Assembly (NCBI RefSeq): GCF_018101125.2
Contig: NZ_JAELVF020000001.1
Coordinates: 3,522,386-3,586,385, forward strand
Direction of reading: 5' to 3'
DNA: 64,000 nucleotides
Origin: Streptomyces tardus
GTDB lineage: Bacteria > Actinomycetota > Actinomycetes > Streptomycetales > Streptomycetaceae
The notes beneath the pieces were generated by a model. It was not told the DNA's origin. It was given only the letters and a program-made list of their open reading frames with translations, and did no database searches. A program made the translations under genes and the position numbers. Below, piece by piece: positions 53,177-62,244 of this stretch (the first letter of the stretch is position 1; each line of letters starts with the position of its first letter).

Positions 53177-53510
53177 CCAAGATCCTTTCCAGCAGAGCCG
53201 TGTCGTGCACCGACGCGGCGGGTACGGGGGCGCGGGCGATCAGGTGGCCGCTGTCGACCAAGTGCGCGACGATCACGGTCGTGACGGTCCGGGGAAGGTG
53301 GAGGTGGTAGCTCACTTCAGCGAGGGAGAGCCGGCCCGGCCGGCACAGCTCCATCACCCGATACGGCTCCGGCTCCAGGCCCCGCAACTCCTTCTCCTCA
53401 TCCACCATCAGGAGCGTCGCGTCATCCAGCGTCCGCCGGGTGGGGCGGGCTACACCCCCTGTCGGGGTGTAGGACCGCACCATCCCGGTGCGCTGGCGGC
53501 CCCGGCTCAT
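53157..53510 (-). CDS. cvnC: CvnC, DUF742 protein of a conservon
   Basis: A 117-residue protein, ATG 53510 overlapping the cvnB stop (ATGA). DUF742 features: VRSYTPTGGVARPTRRTLDDATLLMV, YRVMELCRPGRLSLAEVSYHLHLPRTVTTVIVAHLVDSGHL and LLERILDGL. It has a winged-helix-like middle. It links the kinase-like CvnA and the GTPase in known systems. Confidence 0.93.
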   Translation of the reverse strand: MSRGRQRTGMVRSYTPTGGVARPTRRTLDDATLLMVDEEKELRGLEPEPYRVMELCRPGRLSLAEVSYHLHLPRTVTTVIVAHLVDSGHLIARAPVPAASVHDTALLERILDGLHAL

Positions 53511-53947
53511 GACCGGCCGCTCTCCCGCTCCTTCACACGCAGCGCGTGCCGAAGCCCTCGAATGGTCTTCAACGTGGCTTCGGTGGCGATCGCCACCTGG
53601 GGACTGGTAGTCGGCGCTCCGACCGCCACCGCTATGCCGGTGCGCTCGCCCGCGGCGACCACCAAGATCGTGTGGTCACCGTGGTCACGGACGTCGTACC
53701 GCCACGGCAGCTCCCCCTCGGGCAGGCCGCAGAACTCGGCGAGGTTGTGCGCGGTGGCCTGGAGCCCGGCGAAGACCGCCGCCATACGCTCGGCTGTCTC
53801 ACGGGACAGGCCCTCGGAGTACGCCCGGACCAACCCGTCGCTGGAGTACAGCAGAGCGGCGAGCACCGCCTCGTCCTCGCACAACGCGTTCAGCGCGAAG
53901 GTGGGGTCGGCCGTGTCAGCGCTGTGCTCACCGTGTTCAACGTTCAT
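53507..53947 (-). CDS. cvnB: CvnB, roadblock/LC7 protein of a conservon
   Basis: A 146-residue protein from ATG 53947, overlapping the end of cvnA by 11 bp. Roadblock fold: DGLVRAYSEGLSRETAERMAAVFAGLQATAHNLAEF, then YDVRDHGDHTILVVAAGERTGIAVAVG and the last helix VAIATEATLKTIRGLRHAL. Roadblock proteins regulate small GTPases. Confidence 0.92.
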   Translation of the reverse strand: MNVEHGEHSADTADPTFALNALCEDEAVLAALLYSSDGLVRAYSEGLSRETAERMAAVFAGLQATAHNLAEFCGLPEGELPWRYDVRDHGDHTILVVAAGERTGIAVAVGAPTTSPQVAIATEATLKTIRGLRHALRVKERESGRS

Positions 53948-55325
53948 GGGAATCTCCTTCGTCTGCGGGGAAGTTGGTGTGGATCGCGTGGCCCAGGCCC
54001 TGGAGGCCGGCCACGATCGCGTGCGCGTCCAACGCATCGGTGACCGGCTTCGGCGCGGCCTGCGGTGCGGAAGTCGGTTGCTGCCGCCTGCGCTTGGGCA
54101 GCCCCTGCGCCGTAGTCATCGGCGCCGACACCGGACCCGAAGGCCCATCGGCGTGTTCCCTCGGGGCCGCTCCGGGGAGGGGCCGGCGCTCTGGCAGCGG
54201 ATCCGGCGGGGCGGGAGCCGAACGGAGCATCCGGGCCGGCACCATCACCGCGGCCCGCACCCCACCCCCGGACGACGGCGCACTCACATCCACGCCGAAG
54301 CCGTACTCGTGCACGAGCCGCCCGATCACCGAGAATCCCAGACGCTCGGTGAGGTTCGTCGTGTCGATGACCGTGGACTGCGACAGAAGCTGCTCGGCCT
54401 CGACCCGCTGCTGGGCAGTCAGCCCGATGCCGTAGTCCTCTACGACGATCCGCAGCCCGGTCTGCACCTCCTGCACCGTGACGTCGATGTGCTCAGCCGA
54501 CCACGCGATCGAGTTCGCCAGCAGCTCGGCCAGCGCGACCGTCAGCGCCTCCGCCACCCGACCCTCCACGAACACCTCACCCGTGGACGGCAGATAGGTG
54601 TACCGCACCCGCTGGAAGCCGTCGATACGACCCTGCGCGCTCTCGATCACCATCCGCACCGGACAGTCGGCCCGCTGCACCCCTGGCCACGACCCGGCCA
54701 GAATCCGCAGCCGCTGCTGCACGTGCAAAGCCCGCGTGACCAGGTGATCGAAGTCCATCAGCCACTGCCGAAGCTCAGAATCCGGAGCGTCATGCGCCGT
54801 AAAGATCGATACCTGACACCGCGCCAGATACATCTGCGCATCCTCGGCAGTGGCCCGCACCCCAGCGCGCGACGCCCGCCCAATCGACCCCCGAACGACA
54901 CTGACCGCTTCACGCAGCTGCGCCTCGACCTCGTCGTAACTCTGTTGAACCGCAGTACCGCGCACCTGCGGGTGCCGCAACCCCGGCACCTCCGCACCCG
55001 GATACCCCCGCGCCACGACATCAACAAGGGCTGGCAGCCGCACCTGCGCGAAGTGACGCGCCTCCTCCTGCACCGCCCCGTAGAGGAACTGCAACTCCTC
55101 GTGTGACCGACCCAACTCCCCGTAGGACCGCATCAGCCCCTCGTGTGACTGCCTCAACTCCTCGTGCCCATGGCGGCTTCGCTCGGCCTCGCCGCGGTAC
55201 TCGTCAACTGCTGTTTGCGCAGCGGCGACCCGACGCTCAGAAGCCCACCGCCTCTGCACGACTAACGCCGCCCACGGCGCGGATACCAACCCTGCGGACA
55301 GTGCAGCTGAAGTCCAATCGAGCAT
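53937..55325 (-). CDS. cvnA: CvnA, histidine-kinase-like ATPase of a conservon
   Basis: A 462-residue protein from ATG 55325. A short N-terminal hydrophobic stretch (SAALSAGLVSAPWAALVV) is followed by a coiled coil with repeated ELRQSHEGLMRSYGELGRSH units (about 40-85). The HATPase domain shows N box ELLANSIAWSAEH (about 275) and G1 VEDYGIGLT. A phosphorylatable His box is not evident, as usual for CvnA. The end is Pro/Arg-rich. First gene of the six-gene conservon; probable membrane sensor. Confidence 0.92.
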   Translation of the reverse strand: MLDWTSAALSAGLVSAPWAALVVQRRWASERRVAAAQTAVDEYRGEAERSRHGHEELRQSHEGLMRSYGELGRSHEELQFLYGAVQEEARHFAQVRLPALVDVVARGYPGAEVPGLRHPQVRGTAVQQSYDEVEAQLREAVSVVRGSIGRASRAGVRATAEDAQMYLARCQVSIFTAHDAPDSELRQWLMDFDHLVTRALHVQQRLRILAGSWPGVQRADCPVRMVIESAQGRIDGFQRVRYTYLPSTGEVFVEGRVAEALTVALAELLANSIAWSAEHIDVTVQEVQTGLRIVVEDYGIGLTAQQRVEAEQLLSQSTVIDTTNLTERLGFSVIGRLVHEYGFGVDVSAPSSGGGVRAAVMVPARMLRSAPAPPDPLPERRPLPGAAPREHADGPSGPVSAPMTTAQGLPKRRRQQPTSAPQAAPKPVTDALDAHAIVAGLQGLGHAIHTNFPADEGDSHER

Positions 55326-55498
55326 GCGTTCTTCCTAAAATTGAGGACCCACGGTGGGGTAGCTCCCGCCGTTCCTGCTGAACGCTTACATACAGCGGCA
55401 GCAGGCGAGTGGGAGTGTTGGCTGGGCACGAGGAAACACAGGGCCCTGGGTGGCTTCTGATGCCGAGAAGTTCGGCCCCCTGCTCCCTGCCAGAGGTG

Positions 55499-55999
55499 TC
55501 ACCTCTGGGCTCCTGGGAGTTGGGGGCAGAAGGCTTGCTCGCCGGGCACGAGTGCCCCAACAGCTAGGGGAAGACAGCACCAAGTGGTCATGCCGTCAGG
55601 GCTTACGCCCCATCCGCCCCCGCGGTCCCTGGCGATCCACTCGACGAGGTAGAGCCCTCGGCCGTTCTCCGAGTCGCTTGCGGGAGGACGGAGACATGGA
55701 CGTTTCTCGGTACCGTCGAAGACCCCTACTCGGATGTACCCATCACGTCGTACGAGTTCAACGACGATGCTCTGTCCACCGCTGTGCAGGATCGCGTTGG
55801 AGACCAGTTCGGAGAGTACGAGGGCGAGATCGTCCACAAGGTCAGAGGCGATCTGGCGCGCAGCAGCCCACTCAGTGGCAAGCCTCCGAACCTCACCGAC
55901 GCGAGGTGCATCTACGGAACGCCGGCCGAGGGGGAATCCCAGCTGCAGCTGTTCCTGCTCTGCAGGAGGAACCCACGTCAGCGGCAGTGTGGAGGTCAC
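55499..55999 (-). CDS. Anti-sigma-factor-type ATP-binding protein
   Basis: A 166-residue protein from ATG 55999. HATPase_c_2 (RsbW/SpoIIAB-like) order: VRRLATEWAAARQIASDLVDDLALVLSELVSNAILHS (N box), then VGVFDGTEKRPCLRPPASDSENGRGLYLVEWIARDRGGGWGV. Short orphan proteins of this kind are very numerous in Streptomyces and bind sigma factors or anti-sigma antagonists. The 173 bp between it and cvnA hold no gene. Confidence 0.85.
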   Translation of the reverse strand: MTSTLPLTWVPPAEQEQLQLGFPLGRRSVDAPRVGEVRRLATEWAAARQIASDLVDDLALVLSELVSNAILHSGGQSIVVELVRRDGYIRVGVFDGTEKRPCLRPPASDSENGRGLYLVEWIARDRGGGWGVSPDGMTTWCCLPLAVGALVPGEQAFCPQLPGAQR

Positions 56000-56108
56000 C
56001 GCTCTCTACCGATCTCGAAGCGAGATTGAGTTCGGTGGCGTTCGATCCCGGTACGCCCCTGGTCGTGTGTCACGACGGTCATCCAGCCAAAGGGCGCGCA
56101 ACGCCGCC

Positions 56109-56360
56109 TCATGCTTCACTCCGATGAGGGGCGGAGGCGAGGTGGGCACTCAGTTGGTCGCGGAGCGCAAGGGCTTCATCCGCTGTCAGAACGAGCGGGA
56201 GCGGTCCCTCTGCCGCAGCCCCCGGCTGCAGAACCAGAGGGACTGTGAACCGTCCAGCCTCCGTGCGTCCGACGACGGCCGGCTTCACGAGTCGGAGGTG
56301 GTGCTTGCGTGACGACAGCGAGAGCGGTTGACGTTCAGGACCCGAGTGACGTGTGGTCAT
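56109..56360 (-). CDS. Small hypothetical protein
   Basis: An 83-residue protein, ATG 56360. Basic front (MTTRHSGPERQPLSLSSRKH), beta strands (GRFTVPLVLQPG, PLPLVLTADEALALRDQLSAHL) and a short tail. Third positions are GC-rich. Similar small proteins often stand beside XRE and anti-sigma-type genes in Streptomyces. No family recognised. Confidence 0.55.
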   Translation of the reverse strand: MTTRHSGPERQPLSLSSRKHHLRLVKPAVVGRTEAGRFTVPLVLQPGAAAEGPLPLVLTADEALALRDQLSAHLASAPHRSEA

Positions 56361-56442
56361 AGCTCATGAACGTAGGGCTACTTGAGGTACCTAGCCCTGA
56401 GGAAAAATCAGGGCTGAGTAACGCTCAGGGATTGACCGGTGA

Positions 56443-57660
56443 CTAGGCGGCAAGCCCGATGTGCCTCGCGACCGCTCGAAGGTCGTCCCTCCACAGCGGC
56501 TTCTCTCGCTTCAGGAGTTCTGCCACGGCCTCCCTGACCAGCGGGGAGAACATGATCTCTTCGGGCGATTGCTTCATCAGCTTCCCCAGGATGTGTACGG
56601 TCGCGTAGTCGTCGCGCTGGATCCGGTTGAGGTTCATCACCTCGATCAGGTACCGCGTACGCCGCTCCAAGGGCAGTTCTGGATTGACCTGAATCGTGTC
56701 TGCTACGCGGAGGGCTTCGCTCGGGTCCCCCTCCTCCGCCATGAGATGTACCTCGTGCATCGCCACGTTTGTGGGTCCGAAGCAGGTATGCCAAGCGTTA
56801 AGGTCTGATCCGACCTGCACCGCAGCTTCCTGCGCACCTCGATAGAGATCCCAGCCCATGGGCGCCTTGTTGGCGCGGACCGCAGCTACCGCTCCCTGCA
56901 GATGCAGCGCGCCGAAGGCCGACCAGTGCTCGGCGGAAGCAGCCTCGTCCGGCCTGCACTGATGGATGGTCTGACGGACCAGCTCGTAGCTGTCTGCGAC
57001 GTCGCCCGATGAGGTCAGCACACACGAAAGGCTCCAAGCGGCAGCTGCCAGCAGGGCCGGATCTTCCGCGTTGTCCGCCAGAGCCAGCCCGCGGTCGGCG
57101 GCAATCCGCGCGAGCGTCGGTTCGCCAACTCGGCGGAGCCAAATTTGGTGCAAGCTGTACAGGCTGATGAGTTGCCGCAGTACCGCGGGCTCGTCCGCGG
57201 GGTTGGAGTCCCGCAGAGCAGCATGGCCTTGGCGAAGCAGGGTGGGCAACCGCTCACCCACATCTCGATATCGAGCGTGCGCCTGCGTCTCGTAGATCGT
57301 CCAGGCGTCAGCAACGCCGAGCCCGAAGTCCTCCGCGCTGACGCCCTCAACCTGTACGGGCAGGATCGAAGTTGGCAGTGACAGCGCCTGGCGGATAGCC
57401 GGCACGTGCTCGTGCTCGGACTCTCCGATCGTCACGCCAGAAACGTACCCACTGGTCAAGTCCTCCATGCTGCACTTCAAAGCGCGGCACAGCGCGATCA
57501 GTACGGGAAGCCGATCGACTGGCATGCGGCCGTGTTCGATCTTGTAAACCCAGTTCTCCGTCCTCCCAACGAAGTCGCCGAGGGTCTTCTGCGACATGCC
57601 TCGGCGCTCCCGGAGCCACTTGACTCGCTGACCGACGCTGAACAGCTCACCGTGCGCCAT
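56443..57660 (-). CDS. XRE regulator with TPR-like C-terminal domain
   Basis: A 405-residue protein from ATG 57660 (AAGGG 7 bp before). Helix-turn-helix at 7-65: VGQRVKWLRERRGMSQKTLGDFVGRTENWVYKIEHGRMPVDRLPVL. The rest is helical repeats of the BldB/transcriptional-regulator TPR type (VLRQLISLYSLHQIWLRRVG, AHWSAFGALHLQGAVAAVRA, THYLIEVMNL-like RTRYLIEVMNLNRI). Divergent from the HAD gene, which starts 170 bp away, so it may control it. Confidence 0.85.
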   Translation of the reverse strand: MAHGELFSVGQRVKWLRERRGMSQKTLGDFVGRTENWVYKIEHGRMPVDRLPVLIALCRALKCSMEDLTSGYVSGVTIGESEHEHVPAIRQALSLPTSILPVQVEGVSAEDFGLGVADAWTIYETQAHARYRDVGERLPTLLRQGHAALRDSNPADEPAVLRQLISLYSLHQIWLRRVGEPTLARIAADRGLALADNAEDPALLAAAAWSLSCVLTSSGDVADSYELVRQTIHQCRPDEAASAEHWSAFGALHLQGAVAAVRANKAPMGWDLYRGAQEAAVQVGSDLNAWHTCFGPTNVAMHEVHLMAEEGDPSEALRVADTIQVNPELPLERRTRYLIEVMNLNRIQRDDYATVHILGKLMKQSPEEIMFSPLVREAVAELLKREKPLWRDDLRAVARHIGLAA

Positions 57661-57830
57661 GGGTTGACCCTTCGCGATCGTGGACGGGGCACTCCACTGA
57701 GAGCGTAGGCGCAGTTCGGTACTTTGTGGGGGGATACTGGACGCGTATCGCCGGAGGACCGCTGGGCCCTCTCCTCCAGCACGGCGCTTGCGGCGCTCGT
57801 GGGCACCTTCAGATATGCAAGGAGGCTGCA

Positions 57831-58466
57831 TTGCCTGCCGCCCCGTACAACGGTTTGATCCTCGACTTCGGTGGTGTCCTCACGACACGCATGCGCACGA
57901 ACGGCGAGGCGTTCGAGAGGTCTGAGGGCCTGCCGCCAGGTGCGTACTTCCACGCCCTCGACGAGCATCCGGAAGGCGTGGAAGTCTATGCCGCCCTTGA
58001 GGTGGGAGAAGCGACTCAGGACGACTGGAACGTGACTATCGGTCGGCTGCTGGGCATAGACCCCACGAACCTGATGGGCAGAGCACTTGCCGCCCTGCGC
58101 CCGGAGGGCCTGATCGTCGATGCAGCCCAGCGTGCCCGGGAAGCTGGCGTCAAGGTCGCCCTCCTCAGTAACAGCTTCGGTCTGCGGCCCTACAACCCGT
58201 ATGAAGCGCTCGGAATGGGTGAGGATCGGTTCGACGCCTACATCCTCTCTGAGCGCGAGGGGGTTCGAAAGCCAGCACCGCTGATCTATCAACGCGCGCT
58301 GGAGAAGCTCGACTTGCGCGCTGAAGAGTGCGTGTTCGTCGATGATCACGTGAAGAACTTGCCGCCCGCCGAAGCGTTGGGAATCCGCACGATCCACCAC
58401 ACGACCGATCCTGCGGCGACCGCTGCGGCACTTGAGTCACTGCTCGCCAACCGAACGACCACTTGA
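57831..58466 (+). CDS. HAD-superfamily hydrolase (HAD-IA)
   Basis: A 211-residue protein from TTG 57831, with AAGGAGG 5 bp upstream. Motif I is modified: LILDFGGVLTT (DFGG rather than DxDGT), typical of the epoxide-hydrolase N-domain-like HAD group. Motif II is VALLSNSFG, motif III Lys in GVRKPAPLIYQ, motif IV CVFVDDHVKNL. All catalytic positions are present. Likely phosphatase or dehalogenase-like; substrate unknown. Confidence 0.88.
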   Translation: MPAAPYNGLILDFGGVLTTRMRTNGEAFERSEGLPPGAYFHALDEHPEGVEVYAALEVGEATQDDWNVTIGRLLGIDPTNLMGRALAALRPEGLIVDAAQRAREAGVKVALLSNSFGLRPYNPYEALGMGEDRFDAYILSEREGVRKPAPLIYQRALEKLDLRAEECVFVDDHVKNLPPAEALGIRTIHHTTDPAATAAALESLLANRTTT

Positions 58467-58721
58467 GCGGTTGCCGCTGCGCAACCACACGGCTGCAATG
58501 TTGGTGGCGGGCTGGTCGGGTGCCTCGCCTGGCCTGGGGCTTCGTAACGACGGCTTCCAAAGTGTCCAGCGAGCTGTCACACGTGCGTCAGCCTGTGCCG
58601 TTGCGACGTCAAGTGGATAGCGCTCAGCGGCTGCTGCCGTCAACGGCTCGGTCGACAGAACCGCGTGGCGACTCTTGCACATCCCCGGCTGGGGGACGGT
58701 GTCGTAGTCATGCAGACGCGA

Positions 58722-59969
58722 TTACGGTGTCAAAGCGATCCTGAGGTGTGCCTGGGCAGTTTCGTCTAGACGGTCGAGGAGCGCGGTCGCGCGGGCGCGC
58801 ACCAACCCGCTGCGATGCTCGACGGGAAGGCGATCCCATGCCTCTGCTGCCATGTTGGCCGCCTCGCGGTGGTCGCCGTCGATTTGTAGGCAGGTGGCGG
58901 TGTCCAGGGCTAGGAGCGCACGAGTCATCACTGACGGGGAGCGGGTGAGTGCGATGGCGGCATCCTGGTTGTGGTAGGCGGCTTTCGTGTCGCCGAGGAG
59001 GGTGTACGCCTGGGAAAGGTGGACATGGTGCTTCTGGCCGGGGTACCCAAACCAGGTATCGGCGGTCTCGTCGCCGTCGATCTTCTGGAGCAGGGATTCA
59101 GTGCTGGCGATGGCTTTGCGTGCGCCATCGACGTCGTTGAGGGCTGCGAGGGCGCGGGCGTGCACCGCGCTAGCCAGAGCGGCGGCTCCGGTCGGAGTGC
59201 GGCCTGCGGCCCGGCGGGCAGCGTGCGCATACTCAGCGGCCTGGCGAGGTGCGCCGTAGTTGAGAGGCACCATGGCGCGACGGGCCAAGACCCAGGAAAG
59301 GGTGCGGCGGTCGGCGGCTTCGCGCGCGACTTTCTCGGCGATGGTGAACCAGCGGTGCGAGTCAGCTCGGTCACCGCGATCGTGCTGGATGATCGCAACG
59401 AGCCCAGTGATGCCGGCAGCGGCACGGACTAAGTCCCCCCGTTCCCCTGCGCGCCTCGTGCGGCGCAACGCAGCGGACAGCTCTTGGAGGTCCTGCTCCA
59501 TCACGCCGAGCACGGCGTCGGGAGTGCGGCCGGCGTAGCCGCCGCGGTGCCGCTCGAAGACGCCCTCGAAGTAGGCGATGTCGGCTTCACCCGTGGGGGT
59601 CAGTGCACTGTCGATGTGCTCGCGGGCCTGGGCAATGCCGGGCAAAGCCACGATGCCTGCGGTGGCGGCGGCGCCGCCCAGGAACTTCCTGCGCTCCACA
59701 TCCTCACTCTCCTTCTTCTGCTTGCGGTGCCAACGGGAAGCAGCAACGGCAGCTCTTACCTGTTCTTCCCCGAGTTCGTAGACCGAACTGATCGCCGGGT
59801 ACCACACCGGGGACGGCAGCCTCATCTCAAGCTCCCACCGCTTCACGTTCTCCTCTGTGCAGTGGCGGCCAGCCGCAGCGAGGCGTTCGGCCTGCTCGAT
59901 CCGCGATCGTCCGGCCTTCTCGCGGATCGTACGGAGCAATTGACCGACCCCGTCTGGTGTCACCATCAA
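58722..59969 (-). CDS. XRE regulator with TPR-like domain, divergent from the lasso cluster
   Basis: A 415-residue protein starting at 59969. Helix-turn-helix at 6-60 (VGQLLRTIREKAGRSRIEQAERLAAAGRHCTEENVKRWEL). A RRKFLGGAAATAGIVALPG stretch near 93-111 resembles a Tat signal but is internal and common in this family. TPR-like repeats fill the rest (HAARRAAGRTPTGAAALASAV; HLSQAYTLLGDTKAAYHNQD; MAAEAWDRLPVEHRSG). Candidate regulator of the lasso operon. The 255 bp between it and the HAD gene hold no supported gene. Confidence 0.85.
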   Translation of the reverse strand: MMVTPDGVGQLLRTIREKAGRSRIEQAERLAAAGRHCTEENVKRWELEMRLPSPVWYPAISSVYELGEEQVRAAVAASRWHRKQKKESEDVERRKFLGGAAATAGIVALPGIAQAREHIDSALTPTGEADIAYFEGVFERHRGGYAGRTPDAVLGVMEQDLQELSAALRRTRRAGERGDLVRAAAGITGLVAIIQHDRGDRADSHRWFTIAEKVAREAADRRTLSWVLARRAMVPLNYGAPRQAAEYAHAARRAAGRTPTGAAALASAVHARALAALNDVDGARKAIASTESLLQKIDGDETADTWFGYPGQKHHVHLSQAYTLLGDTKAAYHNQDAAIALTRSPSVMTRALLALDTATCLQIDGDHREAANMAAEAWDRLPVEHRSGLVRARATALLDRLDETAQAHLRIALTP

Positions 59970-60005
59970 CGGCCCTTCCCTATGCAGTCAATGTCGGTGC
60001 ACGCG

Positions 60006-60066
60006 TGGCACCCTTCCTGGCCCCAACCTGGCACTCCCGCGAGGAATTGGCACCCCTTTCTGGCAC
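60006..60066. promoter_or_regulatory. Four direct TGGCAC repeats in the lasso promoter region
   Basis: TGGCACCC/TGGCACTC words at 60006, 60029, 60048 and 60061 lie in the 197-bp space between the XRE-TPR gene and the precursor gene. Spacing is 23, 19 and 13 bp. This could be an operator for the adjacent regulator. They resemble half a sigma-54 box by chance only. Confidence 0.4.
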
Positions 60067-60166
60067 TCCCGGCCAGAACCGATCGGTCCTTGAATATGAC
60101 CACCGCCCAGCGAGATCCGGGCGGGGCCAACCGGCGAACCTCATCAGTCAGTTGAAGGGAACGATC

Positions 60167-60292
60167 ATGAACGAGAACACGACCGAGCAGACCTACTCCA
60201 CCCCCGCGGTCAGCGAACTCGGCACCGTCGTGGAGGTGACGCTCGGTTCCGCGGGCAACGACGAGGCGGATGACACCCAGTACTGGAGCTGA
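60167..60292 (+). CDS. Lasso peptide precursor
   Basis: 41 residues from ATG 60167, with GAAGGGA 6 bp upstream. The leader has the lasso recognition pattern YxxPxVxxLGxxxxxT (YSTPAVSELGTVVEVT), with Thr at the penultimate leader position. Cleavage after TL gives the core GSAGNDEADDTQYWS. Gly1 can join Asp9 (9-membered ring) or Glu7 (7-membered); position 8 is Ala, so an 8-membered ring is excluded. The core is unusually acidic (four acids) and ends with YWS, where Tyr and Trp could act as plugs. Followed by cyclase and B genes. Confidence 0.9.
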   Translation: MNENTTEQTYSTPAVSELGTVVEVTLGSAGNDEADDTQYWS

Positions 60293-60326
60293 TCCGGCAG
60301 CCCGCCGCGGGCCTGCTGACCTGATG

Positions 60327-60371
60327 GGGCGCCCAGGACGAACGGCCAGCGGCCGGACGTGCTGGGCGCCC
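60327..60371 (+). terminator. Hairpin between the lasso precursor and cyclase genes
   Basis: GGGCGCCCAG (60327-60336) pairs with CTGGGCGCCC (60362-60371), and an inner CGGCC-AGC-GGCCG hairpin sits in the loop (60343-60355). Hairpins in this position usually give partial termination, so precursor mRNA exceeds enzyme mRNA in RiPP operons. No T-run. Confidence 0.65.
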
Positions 60372-60405
60372 TGTTCGCCGAACACGATCAGAAAGGAGGA
60401 CGGTG

Positions 60406-62244
60406 ATGCGGTTCATCGTGGGAATCACGGCAGCGGCCGAGATGGGTTGGCGGCCGAGAGGGGCGGACGCGGTAACCGGTGTGAGCGGCCTTGACGTCTG
60501 GGCGAACCAGTTCGGGGCGAGTGAGATCCGACAAGGCAACGTCGGGGATGGCTCGGTTGTAGTGGCAGGTAGCTGCCCTGCCTCTGTGACGGAGTTGGAA
60601 CGGGCCGCGGCAGCGGCGGCGCGAGGCGACTGGGTGGCGGCGGCACGGTTGCCAGGGGTGGCTCTCGTGCTGGTGCGCAGCGGCCCGGCATGGCGGGTTA
60701 TAGGGGATCGAGCGGGGACGGTCCAGGTGTTCTGGATGCGCTTCGCCGGCCGGGTGGTGTGGGGAACAGCGGCGGCCCCACTGGCTGCGCTCGGCGGCCA
60801 CGAGGTGGACCCGGCCGTGCTGCTCGGGCAGATGATGCTGCAGGGAGTGGATGTACTCGACGGTGGGTCGCACTTCCACGGCGTGCATCGCGTGCGGCCC
60901 GGCCATGCCCTGGTCCTAGAAGAGGGACAGCCGGTGCGCACGGAACCGATCCCGCTGCCTGTGGGTCAGATGGCGTTCGAGAGGGCCGCGCCGCTCGTAC
61001 GGGACGCCGTGACCGATGCAGTGCAGAGGCGGACGCTGACGGGCGATCTTATCTCGGCGGACCTGTCCGGCGGGATGGACAGCAGCACCGTTGCGTGCAT
61101 CGCCGCCAAGCGCACGCGACTGCTCGCGGTGACCTACACCGATGCCCGGATGGAGGATGAGGACGATGCGCACTACGCCCGGCAGGTGGCGGCCCAACTG
61201 CCCGGAGTTCGCCACCAGGTGCTGGAAGGCGGCACGGGTACGGTGCTGCACTTCGGTGGGCTGGACGACCCGAGCCTTCTCCCGCTGACCGACACCCCCA
61301 CCTACAGCCTCGGCCTCCTGGAGATCAAGCGGCTGCAGCTGGCTTTGCCTGTGCAGAGCGGTTCGCGTCTGCACCTGACCGGACGGGGCGGGGATGACGT
61401 CCTGGACGCCGTCGGGTCGATGCCCCTGGACCAGTTCCGAGCCGGGCACCGGGTGGCAGCCTGGCGGCGCATCACTGTACTTGCCCGGGCCAGGCGCGCT
61501 GCGCGCACCGAGCTGCTGGCTCAAGCCGCCCGTACGGTTGCAACCCCCTACCCGCACGCGCTGGAGAAACTTGCCGACCAGGTGACGGCAGGCCAAACGG
61601 ACGGCCTATCAGGAGCAGCACGCATCCTGACGTGGTGCGGCACCGGCAGCGCCCTGCCGTGGCTGACACAATTGGGGCGCTCGCTGGTGGCCGGATTGGT
61701 CGGGTCACGAGCCGCCAGCGCGGACCGGCGCGAGACACCGGGGCGGCTGCACGAGCGGCTGGCGTTGGAACTAATGGGTGACGGGCACTCGACCTTCGAC
61801 CAGGTGTCGCGCACCTTGTGGGATCTGCCCGTGCACGCCCCGCTCTTGGACAACCGTGTCGTCGACCTGTGCCACGCGATACCCGGGTGGCAGCGGTCGC
61901 AGCCGGGCATGTTCAAACCGCTCGCCCAGGCGGCGTTCACCGGCCTCGTGCCGGACGTGCTGTTGGAGCGGCGCACGAAGACGCCGTTTACCGCAAGCCT
62001 GTACGACGGGCTGCGAGCACACGCCCCAGCAGTCCGCCGAATCCTGGCCGGGTCTGTCCTCGTACAAGCTGGCCTCCTGGACGGTCACCGGGTAATGGGC
62101 GCGCTCGACGCTGGCGTTCGCGGGGAAACTGTCCCGCTCGCAGCACTGCACGGTCTGGTGGCAGCCGAGCTCTGGCTGGCACTGCTGGCGCTCGACCGCT
62201 CAGCGTGGTGGGAGCAGACACACGAAACCCGAGTGGCAGCGTGA
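60406..62244 (+). CDS. Lasso cyclase (asparagine-synthetase-like)
   Basis: A 612-residue protein from ATG 60406 (GGAGG 6 bp upstream; GTG 60403 would be too close). The N-terminal half resembles the glutaminase fold without catalytic Cys1. The ATP-pyrophosphatase loop LSGGMDSSTV is at about 220-229. Later LHLTGRGGDDVLDAV (about 325) and LERRTKTPFT (about 525) match asparagine-synthetase-type sites. It activates the Asp/Glu side chain and forms the ring with Gly1. The stop overlaps the next gene (GTGA). Confidence 0.92.
   Translation: MRFIVGITAAAEMGWRPRGADAVTGVSGLDVWANQFGASEIRQGNVGDGSVVVAGSCPASVTELERAAAAAARGDWVAAARLPGVALVLVRSGPAWRVIGDRAGTVQVFWMRFAGRVVWGTAAAPLAALGGHEVDPAVLLGQMMLQGVDVLDGGSHFHGVHRVRPGHALVLEEGQPVRTEPIPLPVGQMAFERAAPLVRDAVTDAVQRRTLTGDLISADLSGGMDSSTVACIAAKRTRLLAVTYTDARMEDEDDAHYARQVAAQLPGVRHQVLEGGTGTVLHFGGLDDPSLLPLTDTPTYSLGLLEIKRLQLALPVQSGSRLHLTGRGGDDVLDAVGSMPLDQFRAGHRVAAWRRITVLARARRAARTELLAQAARTVATPYPHALEKLADQVTAGQTDGLSGAARILTWCGTGSALPWLTQLGRSLVAGLVGSRAASADRRETPGRLHERLALELMGDGHSTFDQVSRTLWDLPVHAPLLDNRVVDLCHAIPGWQRSQPGMFKPLAQAAFTGLVPDVLLERRTKTPFTASLYDGLRAHAPAVRRILAGSVLVQAGLLDGHRVMGALDAGVRGETVPLAALHGLVAAELWLALLALDRSAWWEQTHETRVAA

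Noticed and set aside
55734..56312. 192-codon plus-strand frame
   Set aside because: Antisense to the anti-sigma-type ATPase and the 83-residue gene; composition is shadow-like.
60006..60066. TGGCAC words as sigma-54 promoter elements
   Set aside because: Streptomyces lacks sigma-54 and the TTGC half at proper spacing is missing.
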